From Bermanella sp049115935 (lineage in GTDB: Bacteria; Pseudomonadota; Gammaproteobacteria; Pseudomonadales; Oceanobacteraceae): a stretch of DNA of 64,000 nt. Numbering within the stretch: the stretch's first letter is position 1; every line of letters begins with the position of its first letter. Below the pieces are notes generated by a model, which was not told the origin of the DNA, did no database searches, and saw only the letters and a program-made list of their open reading frames with translations. A program made the translations under genes and the position numbers. Of this stretch, positions 52,754 to 63,398 are shown piece after piece. The stretch is from NCBI GenBank assembly GCA_049115935.1, contig JAGDZK010000020.1:1-64000 (forward strand), given 5' to 3'.

Positions 52754-53965
52754 TTAATCGTCTGAAGTTGATGCGATTTTATGAATGGATAAATCCGCAC
52801 CGTTGTACTCTTCTTCTTGTGAAAGACGCAGACCTGCAATAGCACCCACTAAACCGTAAACAGCAAAACCACCAATCAAGGCAACCGCCACACCACTTAA
52901 TGAACCGACAAGCTGTGACATAAAGGTAACACCACCCATTCCGCCTAAAGACTCTAGACCAAAGATACCAGCAGCAATACCCCCCCAAAGACCACACAGG
53001 CCATGTAAAGGCCAAACACCTAGTACGTCATCAATACGTGGGAATTTATTTTGGAACAAGGTAAAGGTGTAAACAAACAACGCACCTGCAACACCACCTA
53101 CCACTAACGCACCCATTGGGTGGAATAAATCAGAACCCGCACATACGGCTACTAAGCCAGCTAGTGGGCCGTTATGAATGAAACCTGGGTCATTTTTGCC
53201 CATTAGCATGGCCACCAATGTACCACCAACCATGGCCATTAATGAGTTAACTGCAACTAAACCGCTGATGCCATCCATGGTTTGCGCAGACATCACGTTA
53301 AAACCAAACCAACCTACGGTTAGAATCCAAGCACCTAGTGCTAAGAAAGGAATGCTTGATGGTGCAAACGCAACAGGACGACCTTCACGGTAACGACCAG
53401 TACGCGCGCCTAATAATAAAATAGCCGCCAGTGCAATCCAGCCACCCATGCCATGCACAACGATTGAGCCAGCAAAGTCATGGAATTGCGCACCAAAAGT
53501 CGCTTCTAACCAATCTTGATAACCAAAGTTACCATTCCAAATTAAGCCTTCGAAGAATGGGTAAACCAAACCAACGATCAAAGCAGAACCAATTAAAAAT
53601 GGGTAAAACTTCGCACGCTCAGCAATACCACCAGAAACAATAGCTGGGATAGCTGCGGCAAAGGTTAACAAGAAAAAGAACTTAACTAATTCATAACCAT
53701 TGGTTTGTGACAACTCGTTAGCATTAGCGAAGAAGTCCGCGCCATACGCAACGGTATAACCCACAAAGAAGTAAGCAACGGTTGATACGGCAAAGTCCGT
53801 AATGATTTTTACCAAGGCATTAACTTGGTTTTTATGGCGCACGGTACCCACTTCTAAAAATGCGAAACCGGCGTGCATGAAGAACACCATAATGGCGCCC
53901 ATTAGAATAAAGAATGTGTTTGAGCTGCTAACTAGGGTTTCTACAGCACTGTTGATGTTTTCCAC
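52754..53965 (-). CDS. amtB: Ammonium transporter
   Basis: 403 residues, eleven or so membrane segments, starting directly with an N-terminal FILMGAIMVFFMHAGFAFLEVG helix. Twin-histidine motif (VHGMGGWIALAAI and WPLHGLCGLWGGIAAGIFG) and DDVLGVWPLHG are diagnostic. The glnK gene that often follows amtB is absent. A sigma-54-like promoter upstream fits nitrogen-starvation control. A 5' leader hairpin lies between. Confidence 0.95.
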   Translation of the reverse strand: MENINSAVETLVSSSNTFFILMGAIMVFFMHAGFAFLEVGTVRHKNQVNALVKIITDFAVSTVAYFFVGYTVAYGADFFANANELSQTNGYELVKFFFLLTFAAAIPAIVSGGIAERAKFYPFLIGSALIVGLVYPFFEGLIWNGNFGYQDWLEATFGAQFHDFAGSIVVHGMGGWIALAAILLLGARTGRYREGRPVAFAPSSIPFLALGAWILTVGWFGFNVMSAQTMDGISGLVAVNSLMAMVGGTLVAMLMGKNDPGFIHNGPLAGLVAVCAGSDLFHPMGALVVGGVAGALFVYTFTLFQNKFPRIDDVLGVWPLHGLCGLWGGIAAGIFGLESLGGMGGVTFMSQLVGSLSGVAVALIGGFAVYGLVGAIAGLRLSQEEEYNGADLSIHKIASTSDD

Positions 53966-53985
53966 AACAATCCCCTCTTTTTGTG

Positions 53986-54021
53986 CACCTTATATAAGCA
54001 AGAGCCGTTGCTCATAAGGTG
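53986..54021 (-). other. Hairpin in the amtB leader
   Basis: Outer arms CACCTTAT/ATAAGGTG (53986-53993 and 54014-54021) and inner arms AGCAA/TTGCT (53997-54001 and 54008-54012) form a nested stem. If transcription begins near 54079, it lies in the amtB 5' untranslated region. Confidence 0.6.
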
Positions 54022-54089
54022 TCGTCTTATAGTTAATAGTGATTAAAGCTGACTTGCTTAGTTCACCGCTTAATAATGATTCAAATTAA

Positions 54090-54106
54090 TGCACTTAGCA
54101 TGCCAA
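54090..54106 (-). promoter_or_regulatory. Sigma-54-like promoter for amtB
   Basis: On the minus strand: TTGGCATGCTAAGTGCA, close to the -24/-12 consensus TTGGCACG-N4-TTGCA (two mismatches, including one in -12). It is about 125 bases upstream of amtB. Expected partner NtrC; no clear enhancer was found. Confidence 0.5.
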
Positions 54107-54149
54107 GCGCATCATTTTAATGCAGATAAAAGGAATGTTTTTGATCAAT

Positions 54150-54178
54150 AACTGGGCAAAAAACGAATTTGCCCAGTT
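54150..54178 (-). terminator. Hairpin after rlmKL
   Basis: Stem ACTGGGCAAA/TTTGCCCAGT, about 11 bp with a 7-base loop, 10 bases beyond the rlmKL stop. Without a strong T-run, so terminator role is probable but not certain. Confidence 0.6.
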
Positions 54179-54188
54179 TATATCGGTA

Positions 54189-56396
54189 TTAGGAAGGGTT
54201 TTTAATTAAAAAACACTGATGGATTTTTTGATTACGCGCAAAATCCTGAGGAATACTTTGCGCACTAATATCGTCAATCGTGAACTTCTTTAGTGCATCA
54301 TGCTCCAATTTGAAGCGCCTTAGGTTATTTGAGAACACTAATGTGCCTCCAGGGCGCAACAAGCCCATTGCCAATGTAATGAGCTTCACATGATCACGCT
54401 GTACATCAAAAATATCGAGCATGCGTTTTGAGTTTGAGAAGCTGGGTGGGTCCATGAAAATTAAATCGTAACGATCTTTACCGCTTTGAGCCTCTTCCAA
54501 CCAAGCAACACAATCAGCCTGCACAAACTCATGATGTGTATCAGCCAACCCATTGAGCGCTAGGTTTTTACGACCCCAGTTAAGGTAAGTGTGTGACATA
54601 TCCACACTGGTGGTTGAACGTGCGCCACCTACAGCCGCATGCACACTGGCGGCGCAGGTATAGCTAAACAAATTCAAAAAGTCTTTGTTTTTAGCCCACT
54701 TACCAATATCGGTACGAATAGGTCTGTGATCTAAAAATAAGCCGCTATCGAGATAATCTTTTAGGTTAATGTAAAAACGACAATCCCCTTCTTGCACTTC
54801 AAAGAACTGCTCTTGCTTGTCTTGTTTTTCGTATTGGCGTTTGCCCTTTTGCACCATGCGCTGTTTAAGTACCACTTGGCTGCGATCAATTTTTAATGCA
54901 ACCGGCACAGCATCTAACACATCACGCAAACGGTTTTCGGCTTTCTCTGGGTCAACAGACTTTGGTGGCGCGTATTCTTGAATGTGCACCCACTTATCAT
55001 ATACATCGATGGCAACAGAATATTCCGGCATGTCAGCATCGTATAGACGATAACAATTGGTGTTTTGTTTTTTCACCCACGATTTAATTTTTTTCAAATT
55101 CTTTTGCAAACGATTGCAAATCATTTGCGCGCCTTCACCCAAGGTGGCCGCTTCGTATTCACCTGCGGTATTAGGTTTGGTTTCTTCTAATTGCGCTTGT
55201 GCTTGAGCTTTTTCACTAGAGCCTTGCGAAATCGTGTACAAAAATAACTTTGATGAAATAGCACCATTAAAAAATTGGTATTGCTTATGAGCACGCATTT
55301 TAAATTGATAGGCTTGCCCTGGGTTACCTGTGAAAATCGCCAGCGTCCAATTGGCGAAATGCTGTTTTACTAAACGTCCAAACGCGTTATACAAAGAGCC
55401 TATTGCCACTTCATCACTTAAACGCTCACCGTAAGGTGGGTTCGACAACACAAGGCCCGTTTCAGGCAAGCCCTTTTCTTTATGCAATTCATTTAAGGTT
55501 TGTTGTTTGAAGTGAATAAAGTGCATCACACCGGCACGGCGAGCATTGTCACGGGCTTTATTTAAAACCGCCTCGTCCATGTCATAACCAATAAGAGTAA
55601 GCTCGGCTTCCGATTCTTGCGCCGCCAGCTTACGCGCTTGGGCATCGGCTTTTATTTCACGCCATTTTTCTGGCTGGTAATTTTTCCATTTTTCAAATGC
55701 AAAACTGCTGCGCAATAACCCAGGTGCAATATCTGCGGCCATTAATGCGGCTTCGATTAATAATGTACCTGAGCCACACATGGGGTCTAACAATGCTCCA
55801 TCTTCTTGTTTCATAAGTTCTGGCCAACCTGCTCGCATTAATAACGCGGCGGCTAAGTTTTCACGCAGTGGCGCCACACCTTGGCTTTGACGATAACCAC
55901 GACGGTGTAATGACTCACCGGCCATATCCAACGAAACCGAAACCGCATCACGACTCAAACGTACATGAATACTGATATCCGGTTGATCTGAGATATCTGG
56001 GCGGGTGCCGGTTTTATCACGAAAATAATCACACACTGCATCTTTAACTTTTAATGCACCAAAATGTGTATTACGAATATCGTCATTGGTACCAGAGAAA
56101 TAAACACGAAACGTTTGGCGATCACTTAAGTGCTCTAACCAATTGATTTCAAGCAGCTGCTTGTACATGTCGTCCGCATTGGCCACAGGAAAATGCGCCA
56201 ATGGATACAGCACACGACTGGCCAAACGGGACCACAAACAAATTTTATAACCAAGCACATGGTCCGGCTCGCAGCTAACAAATGCCACACCTATCTTGAC
56301 GTTTTGAGCGCCCAAATCGGTGACTTCTTGCGCTAATAATGACTCAAGCCCTTTTGGGCAAGTCAGCACCATTGGCTGGTGTTCTATTTCATTCAT
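54189..56396 (-). CDS. rlmKL: Bifunctional 23S rRNA methyltransferase (m2G2445 and m7G2069)
   Basis: 735 residues, full length. N-terminal THUMP (about 45-155), RlmL catalytic half with LDPMCGSGTLLIEAALMA and VLSNPPYGERL, then RlmK half with FLNLFSYTCAASVHAAVGGA and LIFMDPPSFSNSKRM. It modifies two guanosines in the 50S subunit during assembly. Genomic neighbour rmf is on the opposite strand, as in Pseudomonas. Confidence 0.96.
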   Translation of the reverse strand: MNEIEHQPMVLTCPKGLESLLAQEVTDLGAQNVKIGVAFVSCEPDHVLGYKICLWSRLASRVLYPLAHFPVANADDMYKQLLEINWLEHLSDRQTFRVYFSGTNDDIRNTHFGALKVKDAVCDYFRDKTGTRPDISDQPDISIHVRLSRDAVSVSLDMAGESLHRRGYRQSQGVAPLRENLAAALLMRAGWPELMKQEDGALLDPMCGSGTLLIEAALMAADIAPGLLRSSFAFEKWKNYQPEKWREIKADAQARKLAAQESEAELTLIGYDMDEAVLNKARDNARRAGVMHFIHFKQQTLNELHKEKGLPETGLVLSNPPYGERLSDEVAIGSLYNAFGRLVKQHFANWTLAIFTGNPGQAYQFKMRAHKQYQFFNGAISSKLFLYTISQGSSEKAQAQAQLEETKPNTAGEYEAATLGEGAQMICNRLQKNLKKIKSWVKKQNTNCYRLYDADMPEYSVAIDVYDKWVHIQEYAPPKSVDPEKAENRLRDVLDAVPVALKIDRSQVVLKQRMVQKGKRQYEKQDKQEQFFEVQEGDCRFYINLKDYLDSGLFLDHRPIRTDIGKWAKNKDFLNLFSYTCAASVHAAVGGARSTTSVDMSHTYLNWGRKNLALNGLADTHHEFVQADCVAWLEEAQSGKDRYDLIFMDPPSFSNSKRMLDIFDVQRDHVKLITLAMGLLRPGGTLVFSNNLRRFKLEHDALKKFTIDDISAQSIPQDFARNQKIHQCFLIKNPS

Positions 56397-56656
56397 GCTG
56401 GCATCAACTTTATATCTAATTTGGGCTTTGCCATTAAGTTAAGAGCATAGGCTCCACACTGGCGATATTTGTATCATTTAAAACGTTTTACAGATCAACC
56501 ACTTAGAATTTAATAACTTATAGATCTAAGAAAAATGATTTAGAGAACAATTAAATCATTAACAGGAGGCTGTAACCTATCCATACTGAGATCTGTGTTA
56601 GGCCATTTTTAATGCCTAATACAGGTTCAAAGTTTTTCAAACAGAGGCAACGACGT

Positions 56657-56851
56657 ATGAGAAGACAGAAGCGTGATATGGATCGCCGAGCATTCCAAAA
56701 AGGTTACATGGCAGGTGTACAAGGTCGATCTAAAGACCTATGCCCAGAAGGCACTGCCCACTTTAATTGGATGAGTGGCTGGCGTGAAGGTCGAGCTGAT
56801 CATTGGGACGGCTACTCAGGTGTAGCTGGTGTACATCGACTTCCGGTATAA
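56657..56851 (+). CDS. rmf: Ribosome modulation factor
   Basis: 64 residues from ATG at 56657: MRRQKRDMDRRAFQKGYMAG, then RSKDLCPEGTAHFNW and GWREGRADHWDGYSGVAG, matching Pseudomonas Rmf. GAGG lies 9 bases upstream. A longer frame starting 15 residues earlier lacks homology. It dimerises ribosomes to the inactive 100S form in stationary phase. Very rich in basic residues. Confidence 0.93.
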   Translation: MRRQKRDMDRRAFQKGYMAGVQGRSKDLCPEGTAHFNWMSGWREGRADHWDGYSGVAGVHRLPV

Positions 56852-56883
56852 CTCACACTTACAAACTCTTACTTAACTCTATT

Positions 56884-56902
56884 AGGGCCCTGCACGGGCC
56901 CT
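56884..56902. terminator. Bidirectional terminator of rmf and pyrD
   Basis: AGGGCCC/GGGCCCT 7-bp GC stem, 5-base TGCAC loop, followed by TTTTC. Between convergent rmf and pyrD. Confidence 0.8.
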
Positions 56903-56928
56903 TTTCAATTCTAGCGAACCACCTTCAA

Positions 56929-57954
56929 TTAGCGGCTCTTAATCGCTGCAATGGCATCATTTGCTTGGGCAATTAATTTAGGCCCTTCATAAATAAAGCC
57001 TGAGTAAATTTGCACAAGATCAGCACCTGCAGCTATTTTATCAGCCGCTGACGCCCCATCTACAATACCACCCACGCCAATGATCGGCATTTTGCCATCA
57101 AGCGCTGCACTTAACCATTTAAGTACCTGTAAAGAGCCCGCTTGCACTGGCAGACCACTTAAACCACCCGCTTCATTGGCAAACTGATGACCTTGAACCG
57201 CGTCTCGCTCCAGTGTTGTGTTAGTCGCAATAACACCGTCCATTTGAGTGTCGATCAAGGTTTTAGCCACCAGCTGAGTTTCTTCTTCTGTCATATCTGG
57301 GGCGATTTTTACCAAGATAGGTGTGTACTTATCGTGCTCTTTTTCAAGTTTAAGCTGTGCTTCTTTTAAAACACTTAAGAGTGATGTCAGTGACTCACCA
57401 AACTGAAGAGAGCGCAGCCCTGGGGTATTAGGACTTGAGATATTGACCGTGATGTAATCAGCGTACTCATAGGTCTTTTCTAAACAAATTAGGTAATCAC
57501 TGTTGGCATCTTCTACCGATGTATCAAAGTTTTTACCGATGTTAATACCTAAAATACCGTTGTATTTGGCTTTTTTAACCTGCGCCACAAGGTGATCAAC
57601 ACCTTTATTGTTAAAACCCATACGGTTAATAATTGCTTGATGTTCAGGTAAGCGAAACAAACGTGGCTGCGGGTTACCCGGCTGCGGACGAGGTGTAATG
57701 GTACCAATTTCAATAAAACCAAAGCCCAAGCTGCCTAGTGCATCAATGTAATCACCGTTCTTATCAAGGCCTGCGGCCAGTCCCACTGGGTTCTTAAAGG
57801 TTAGACCCAGCACTTCAACCGGTTGATTGGGCACTTTCGGGGCAAATAAGCCCAACAAACCTAAACGCTTGGCTGCACCTAGCAAGTCCAATGTTAATTC
57901 ATGGGACGTTTCAGCATTGAACTTAAACAGACAATTACGCAGCAGTTTGTACAC
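56929..57954 (-). CDS. pyrD: Dihydroorotate dehydrogenase (quinone, class 2)
   Basis: 341 residues. N-terminal membrane-associated helix (YKLLRNCLFKFNAETSHELTL) typical of class 2. FMN-barrel motifs GLAAGLDKNGDYID, MGFNNKGVD, catalytic Ser in NISSPNTPGLR, and GVGGIVDG. It oxidises dihydroorotate to orotate, feeding quinone. Same pathway as pyrF in this window but unlinked. Confidence 0.97.
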   Translation of the reverse strand: MYKLLRNCLFKFNAETSHELTLDLLGAAKRLGLLGLFAPKVPNQPVEVLGLTFKNPVGLAAGLDKNGDYIDALGSLGFGFIEIGTITPRPQPGNPQPRLFRLPEHQAIINRMGFNNKGVDHLVAQVKKAKYNGILGINIGKNFDTSVEDANSDYLICLEKTYEYADYITVNISSPNTPGLRSLQFGESLTSLLSVLKEAQLKLEKEHDKYTPILVKIAPDMTEEETQLVAKTLIDTQMDGVIATNTTLERDAVQGHQFANEAGGLSGLPVQAGSLQVLKWLSAALDGKMPIIGVGGIVDGASAADKIAAGADLVQIYSGFIYEGPKLIAQANDAIAAIKSR

Positions 57955-58043
57955 AGGTGAACCCTCGGGAAAATTTGCGGCATATTATATAGAAAGCCGT
58001 CTCTTTTTGCTTATGGATTCACAAAAAACTGGCTAATTATTGA

Positions 58044-58262
58044 TTAAAGCAGCCGTGTGACCGATTCAAACTGCTTATTTGTGCCGTACTGAATACGAAA
58101 ACGACCATGAATACCGTCATGGCCGATAAATTGCCATAGAATTCTCACAGGAAAACGCAAGCTACGGCCATCAAGGGCGACGGCAAATACCTGATCAACC
58201 CCTTCGTATGCTCGCTGTACTTCTTCAGGAGACAAATGAATATCAACGTCTATGATGTCCAT
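58044..58262 (-). CDS. DUF2835 family small protein
   Basis: 72 residues. Starts MDIIDVDIHLSPEEVQRAYEG, then DGRSLRFPVRILWQFIGHDGIHGRF, the diagnostic DUF2835 profile. Role unknown; usually next to gdhB and pyrD in these genomes. Confidence 0.9.
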   Translation of the reverse strand: MDIIDVDIHLSPEEVQRAYEGVDQVFAVALDGRSLRFPVRILWQFIGHDGIHGRFRIQYGTNKQFESVTRLL

Positions 58263-58357
58263 TACGCCACGCTTTATTATTCTTAAAGGTTGGTTTTATC
58301 TCACAACCAGCCAACACTCAATGCTTGACTGGTTATCAGTGACTTAATTACTCGTAA

Positions 58358-61300
58358 TTAACAATTTCCTTGTGTCGCTAAGCGACTCGCTTGCGCTAAA
58401 TCCAGCAACTCGCGCAACGCCACAGAGAACACGGCAAAATCGTTAATGTCACTTTCTCTAAGCTCATCAACGGTTTTACGCCAGCGGCCAATCATAGGTT
58501 CACTTTGTTCAAGCCAAGTAGACATACGAGCTTCAATATCCCCTTCTGGCAAAGTATTAATAATACTCGCCGTTAGGGTGCGCTGTTGCCAATCCAGATC
58601 ATCTCGGTACGTCTCACGGGCAAGGGCTTGCCAATGGCTTTGCACGGATACTTTATTAAGTTGCTCCAAGAACCATTCAAGATCAAGATTACAACCCACT
58701 TGATAATAAGTTGCCGCCACATCTTCAACATTACGGTTGGTTTGCTCAGCCCCTTCAATAATGCTTAGCGCCGAGAACATATTATTGGCACCGGAAACAG
58801 TGGCCGCTAATTCTTCTGGCACATTGGCTTCAACCAACTTATCGTAAAAGCCCTGCCACACCTGCTTACCTTCACCTGCCAACAGGTCAGATAATCGCGC
58901 ACTGATGCTGGCGGCGCGCTCACGAAAACGCGCCACTTCTTCAGCAATATTGAGTTCACGACGACGGTTACGTAAAAACCAACGTGATGCCCTGCGCACT
59001 AAACGCATTAGCGCGGCCATCATAAACTCTTGAATATCAGAGCTGACTTTATAATCAAGCGCTTCAATTTGCTGCCACAACTCATTCATACGGAACACAT
59101 CACGGGCTGTAACGTAGGCCTTGACTATGGCGTTTATATCCGCACCTGTGCTGTCACGCATGCGATTAACATAGGTAATCCCCATGCGATTGACCATCTC
59201 ATTGGCCAGCTGCGTGGCAACAATTTCGCTGCGTAATTGGTGCCCATAAAGGGCCTCTGGAAAACGCTTTATCAGCATTTCAGGGAAGGCATCTTCAACG
59301 GATTTTGCTAAGTACTCATCCTGTGATATTTCTTGGGTGTTTAATAGCTCCTTAAGATCACCCTTGGTATAACTGATCAACACAGACAACTCAGGACGTG
59401 TCAGCCCTTTTTTCTGATTTTTACGTTCCTCAAGATCTTCATCGCTTGGCAAAAACTCCAATTCGCGATTCAATTTCTTTTGTCGCTCTAAATCATTCAT
59501 TAAACGCTTGTATTCATCCATGCGAGTTTTCGCTTCACGGTAGGCAAGTGCAATGGCTTGTGTTTGTCGATAATTATTCATCAACACTAAATCCGACACT
59601 TGCTCTGTCATGCTTTCTAAAAACTCATTGCGCTGTTTAGTGGTTAAATCACCCGCCAGCACCAATCCATTTAGCAGAATTTTGATATTCACTTCATGGT
59701 CAGAGCAATCCACCCCCGCCGCGTTATCAATAAAGTCGGTGAATGAAGCCCCTTTACCTTTAAGTGCATACTCAATTCGAGCTCGCTGGGTAATACCTAA
59801 GTTACCACCTTCACCAATCACTTTGGCTTGTAACTGCTTGCCATTGATGCGCAAACTGTCATTAGCTTTATCACCTGCTGCGGCATGGGACTCACTACTG
59901 GATTTCACATAAGTACCAATACCGCCATTCCAGATTAGATCCACGGGTGCTTGTAACAACGCATGAATTAAATCATTCGGTGACATTTTATCCGCAGTGA
60001 GACCAAAACATTTTTTCATTTCAGGTGAAATATCAATGGACTTAGCTGAACGGTTAAAAATACCCCCACCTTTTGATATTAATTTACGTTCGTAATCCGT
60101 CCACGAACTACGAGGCAAATTAAATAAGCGCTCACGCTCTTTAAAACTTTCTTTAACATCTTCAGGGTTCGGGTCAATAAAAATATGTAAATGATTAAAC
60201 GCAGCCACTAACTTAATGTATTCGCTGCGTAACATGCCATTACCAAATACATCCCCTGCCATATCTCCTACACCAATAACGGAGATGGATTCTTTTTGCA
60301 CATCCAAACCCAATTCACGGAAATGACGTTGCACTGAAACCCAAGCGCCTTTGGCTGTAATGCCCATTTTTTTATGGTCATATCCCACACTGCCACCACT
60401 GGCAAATGCGTCCCCCAGCCAAAAGCCTCGCTCTTGTGCAATACCATTTGAAATATCACTAAAGGTTGCCGTACCTTTGTCAGCGGCCACAACCAAGTAC
60501 GGGTCATCCTCATCAAAACGTACAACGTGCTCAGGTGGGATAACCTCCCCTTCTAGCAGGTTATCGGTTATGTCGAGTAGTCCCGAAATGAATGTTTTAT
60601 AACACTCGATGCCTTCTGCTAAAAACGCATCTCGATCCCCTTCAGGAAGCTGCTTAGCAATGAAACCACCTTTTGCACCCACAGGTACAATGACCGAGTT
60701 TTTCACTTGTTGTGCTTTCACAAGGCCTAATACTTCAGTACGGAAATCCTCAAAGCGATCCGACCAGCGCAAGCCACCACGGGCAACTTTACCGCCGCGT
60801 AAATGCACCCCTTCAACCCTTGGGCTATACACAAAAATCTCATACAAGGGTTTAGGTAACGGAATATCACTAATTTCACGGGGACTAAATTTAAACGAAA
60901 GGTAGCGCTTTAATTCGCCATCGCTTTCTTTTTGGAAAAAGTTTGTTCGAAGTGTGGCGCCCATTAATTCAATGTAGCGTCTAAAAATACGATCTTCGTT
61001 AAGGCTTTCAACTTGATCGAGCATCTCAGAGAACTTCTCTTGCATCATCTCTAGGTGCTTTTTACGAATACCCAGATCAATATCGGTTAAATTAAAACGA
61101 GTATTAAAATACTTTACCACATAAGAGGCGATTTCTGGGTACTTACATAAGGTATCAGCAATAAAAGATTCGGATATACCAAAGCGAATTTGCTTCATAT
61201 AACGAGCATACGCGCGCAATAATGCAACATCACGCCAGCCAAGGTTTGCACCTAATAATAAACGGTTAAAGCTATCATTTTCAGCTTTACCAAACCAAAT

Positions 61301-63214
61301 TGCTCTAAATGCATCTTGGAAATTTTCTTTACTTTCATGCAGGTCAATATTATCGCTAAAAGTGTAAATCAAACTAAAATCGTGCACCCAAAATTCTTTA
61401 TGATCATTACGTGTAATACCATAAGGGTGCTCACCAATGACACGTAAACCTAGGTTTTCTAAAATAGGAATGACATCAGACAACGGCAAGAGTTTATCGG
61501 GATTAAATAGTTTAAATTTAAAATTATTACCGGTATCCGCCACATTACGATACAAGCTCATTGCTATATCGCTTTGCGAGGTCATAGAGACAATGTGTTG
61601 TAAATCCACCACCGCGGTTCGTGGTAAAAACTCTTCACGATAACTTGAGCCAAAACCATTGCGATACAATTGGAAATACTGATTACCTTTTTCTTCTCCT
61701 ACCCCTTCAATCAAAGCTGACATCAAATCATCTTGCCAAGAGCGGGCCACCGATTGAATTTCTCTTTCAATTTGTTTTTCGTCAAATTCTATTGTTTTTG
61801 CAGGATCAAGCTTTAAAGTAAATAAAGTACGAGCCAAAATTGATTCAGAGAAGTATGTAGTGAATTCCACATCTACCGGATCAAACGCATCACTTAAGAT
61901 ATTTTGCATCTTATGACGCAGCTCAGTATTGTATAAATCCCTTGGCACATAAACTAAGCACGACAAAAATTTATTTAATTGATCTTGGCGAATAAAAATA
62001 TGAGTACGTCGACGTTCTTGAATATTTAAAATACCAATGGCAGATCGGGCAAGATGATCAATATCAGTATGGAATAATTCATCCCGCGGATACACTTCAA
62101 GAATATGCTGCAACTCTTTGCTGTGATGACTGCCCGCATGCAAGCCTGAACGCTTAATAACCTGCTTGGTTTTATTACGTACAATCGGAATATTAAACGA
62201 ACTTTCGCTATACACGTTTGAAGTAAACATACCTAAAAAACGACGCCCACCGGTCACTTGACCCTGTTCATTCACTTTTTTAATCGTAATATAATCAGGA
62301 TACGCAGGACGATGTATACGCGAGCGACGACCTGATTTGGTTAATGCAATTAATTGCGGCGCCAGTATTAAGGCCTTCATACTTTCAGATAAATCATCCA
62401 CCACGACTTTATCTGGCCCATGCACTTCTTTTTTAAACAAACCACTTACACTGCTTTTATCGCGAATGGCTAAGGTTTTATCACCCTTTTTCTCGATGGC
62501 GATATCTTCACAGCCTAAAAAGGTAAAATGATCATTTGCCAACCATTCCATAAAGGCCGTAGATTCACTGATATCCTTTTTATTAAATGGCCCTTTACTC
62601 TCTTTAATCCAGCCCACGGCCTCTTCACACTTGCCTTTAATCAAAGAAAAGTCATCTACAACAAGGCGTATCTCATCCAAAATTTCACTAAGGGACTCTG
62701 CTAAATCAGACAACACGTCTTTATCTGTGTGGCGATCCACCTCCACATAAATAATGGCTTCCCTTGGGTTATCGGTATGATCTAACGGGGAATTAAGGTC
62801 TAAATCCCCTTTGCTATCTCTATCAACATGCATCACGGCATGGTTGATAAAATGAATCGACATCTCGCGGCGATTCAATTCCATGCGAATCGAGTCCACC
62901 AAAAACGGCACATCTTTGTGCAAAACTTCAACAATTGTATGGGTTGACTGCCAGCCGTGCTCTTCAAAATCAGGGTTAAATACTCGGATTTTGTTTTGCT
63001 TAGGGCACTTTTGCATGAAATTCCAGCACGCCAAAGTAGCTCCGTATAGATCTTCTACTTTTCGGTTTTCAAGCTCTTGCTCTGGCGTGGCGGCATAATA
63101 AGTTTTAGTAAATTGCTCAATGCCAGCAACATGGTTTTTTGGCACCTCAGATACGAGTCTTTCAATCAAAAGGGCGACTTGAGGGTGGACTTCCTTATTC
63201 AACAGGTTGTTCAT
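58358..63214 (-). CDS. gdhB: NAD-specific glutamate dehydrogenase (large 180-kDa type)
   Basis: 1618 residues, as expected for the L-180 class. The catalytic domain begins near residue 740: GGLRWSDRFEDFRTEVLGLV, KNSVIVPVGAKGGF, IGVGDMAGDVFGNGML and NGGIGTYVKSS. N- and C-terminal domains are the allosteric parts of this class. It converts glutamate to 2-oxoglutarate with NAD, supplying carbon and ammonia. AGGATCC precedes the ATG. Divergent from moxR, 184 bases apart. Confidence 0.97.
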   Translation of the reverse strand: MNNLLNKEVHPQVALLIERLVSEVPKNHVAGIEQFTKTYYAATPEQELENRKVEDLYGATLACWNFMQKCPKQNKIRVFNPDFEEHGWQSTHTIVEVLHKDVPFLVDSIRMELNRREMSIHFINHAVMHVDRDSKGDLDLNSPLDHTDNPREAIIYVEVDRHTDKDVLSDLAESLSEILDEIRLVVDDFSLIKGKCEEAVGWIKESKGPFNKKDISESTAFMEWLANDHFTFLGCEDIAIEKKGDKTLAIRDKSSVSGLFKKEVHGPDKVVVDDLSESMKALILAPQLIALTKSGRRSRIHRPAYPDYITIKKVNEQGQVTGGRRFLGMFTSNVYSESSFNIPIVRNKTKQVIKRSGLHAGSHHSKELQHILEVYPRDELFHTDIDHLARSAIGILNIQERRRTHIFIRQDQLNKFLSCLVYVPRDLYNTELRHKMQNILSDAFDPVDVEFTTYFSESILARTLFTLKLDPAKTIEFDEKQIEREIQSVARSWQDDLMSALIEGVGEEKGNQYFQLYRNGFGSSYREEFLPRTAVVDLQHIVSMTSQSDIAMSLYRNVADTGNNFKFKLFNPDKLLPLSDVIPILENLGLRVIGEHPYGITRNDHKEFWVHDFSLIYTFSDNIDLHESKENFQDAFRAIWFGKAENDSFNRLLLGANLGWRDVALLRAYARYMKQIRFGISESFIADTLCKYPEIASYVVKYFNTRFNLTDIDLGIRKKHLEMMQEKFSEMLDQVESLNEDRIFRRYIELMGATLRTNFFQKESDGELKRYLSFKFSPREISDIPLPKPLYEIFVYSPRVEGVHLRGGKVARGGLRWSDRFEDFRTEVLGLVKAQQVKNSVIVPVGAKGGFIAKQLPEGDRDAFLAEGIECYKTFISGLLDITDNLLEGEVIPPEHVVRFDEDDPYLVVAADKGTATFSDISNGIAQERGFWLGDAFASGGSVGYDHKKMGITAKGAWVSVQRHFRELGLDVQKESISVIGVGDMAGDVFGNGMLRSEYIKLVAAFNHLHIFIDPNPEDVKESFKERERLFNLPRSSWTDYERKLISKGGGIFNRSAKSIDISPEMKKCFGLTADKMSPNDLIHALLQAPVDLIWNGGIGTYVKSSSESHAAAGDKANDSLRINGKQLQAKVIGEGGNLGITQRARIEYALKGKGASFTDFIDNAAGVDCSDHEVNIKILLNGLVLAGDLTTKQRNEFLESMTEQVSDLVLMNNYRQTQAIALAYREAKTRMDEYKRLMNDLERQKKLNRELEFLPSDEDLEERKNQKKGLTRPELSVLISYTKGDLKELLNTQEISQDEYLAKSVEDAFPEMLIKRFPEALYGHQLRSEIVATQLANEMVNRMGITYVNRMRDSTGADINAIVKAYVTARDVFRMNELWQQIEALDYKVSSDIQEFMMAALMRLVRRASRWFLRNRRRELNIAEEVARFRERAASISARLSDLLAGEGKQVWQGFYDKLVEANVPEELAATVSGANNMFSALSIIEGAEQTNRNVEDVAATYYQVGCNLDLEWFLEQLNKVSVQSHWQALARETYRDDLDWQQRTLTASIINTLPEGDIEARMSTWLEQSEPMIGRWRKTVDELRESDINDFAVFSVALRELLDLAQASRLATQGNC

Positions 63215-63398
63215 GATGGATCCTATGGGGATTTATCTATAAATAAATGATAGTTTAATCATCCAAAAACGCGCACTGATGACACAAAGCAATTTTTTGT
63301 GTGTATTGGAACTCTTTTAAACTCCTGTAATCCTATACTTGACCCGCAAGGGAATATTTCTAAAATGCTAGCAAAAACAAAAACTTGGAAATGGTCAC

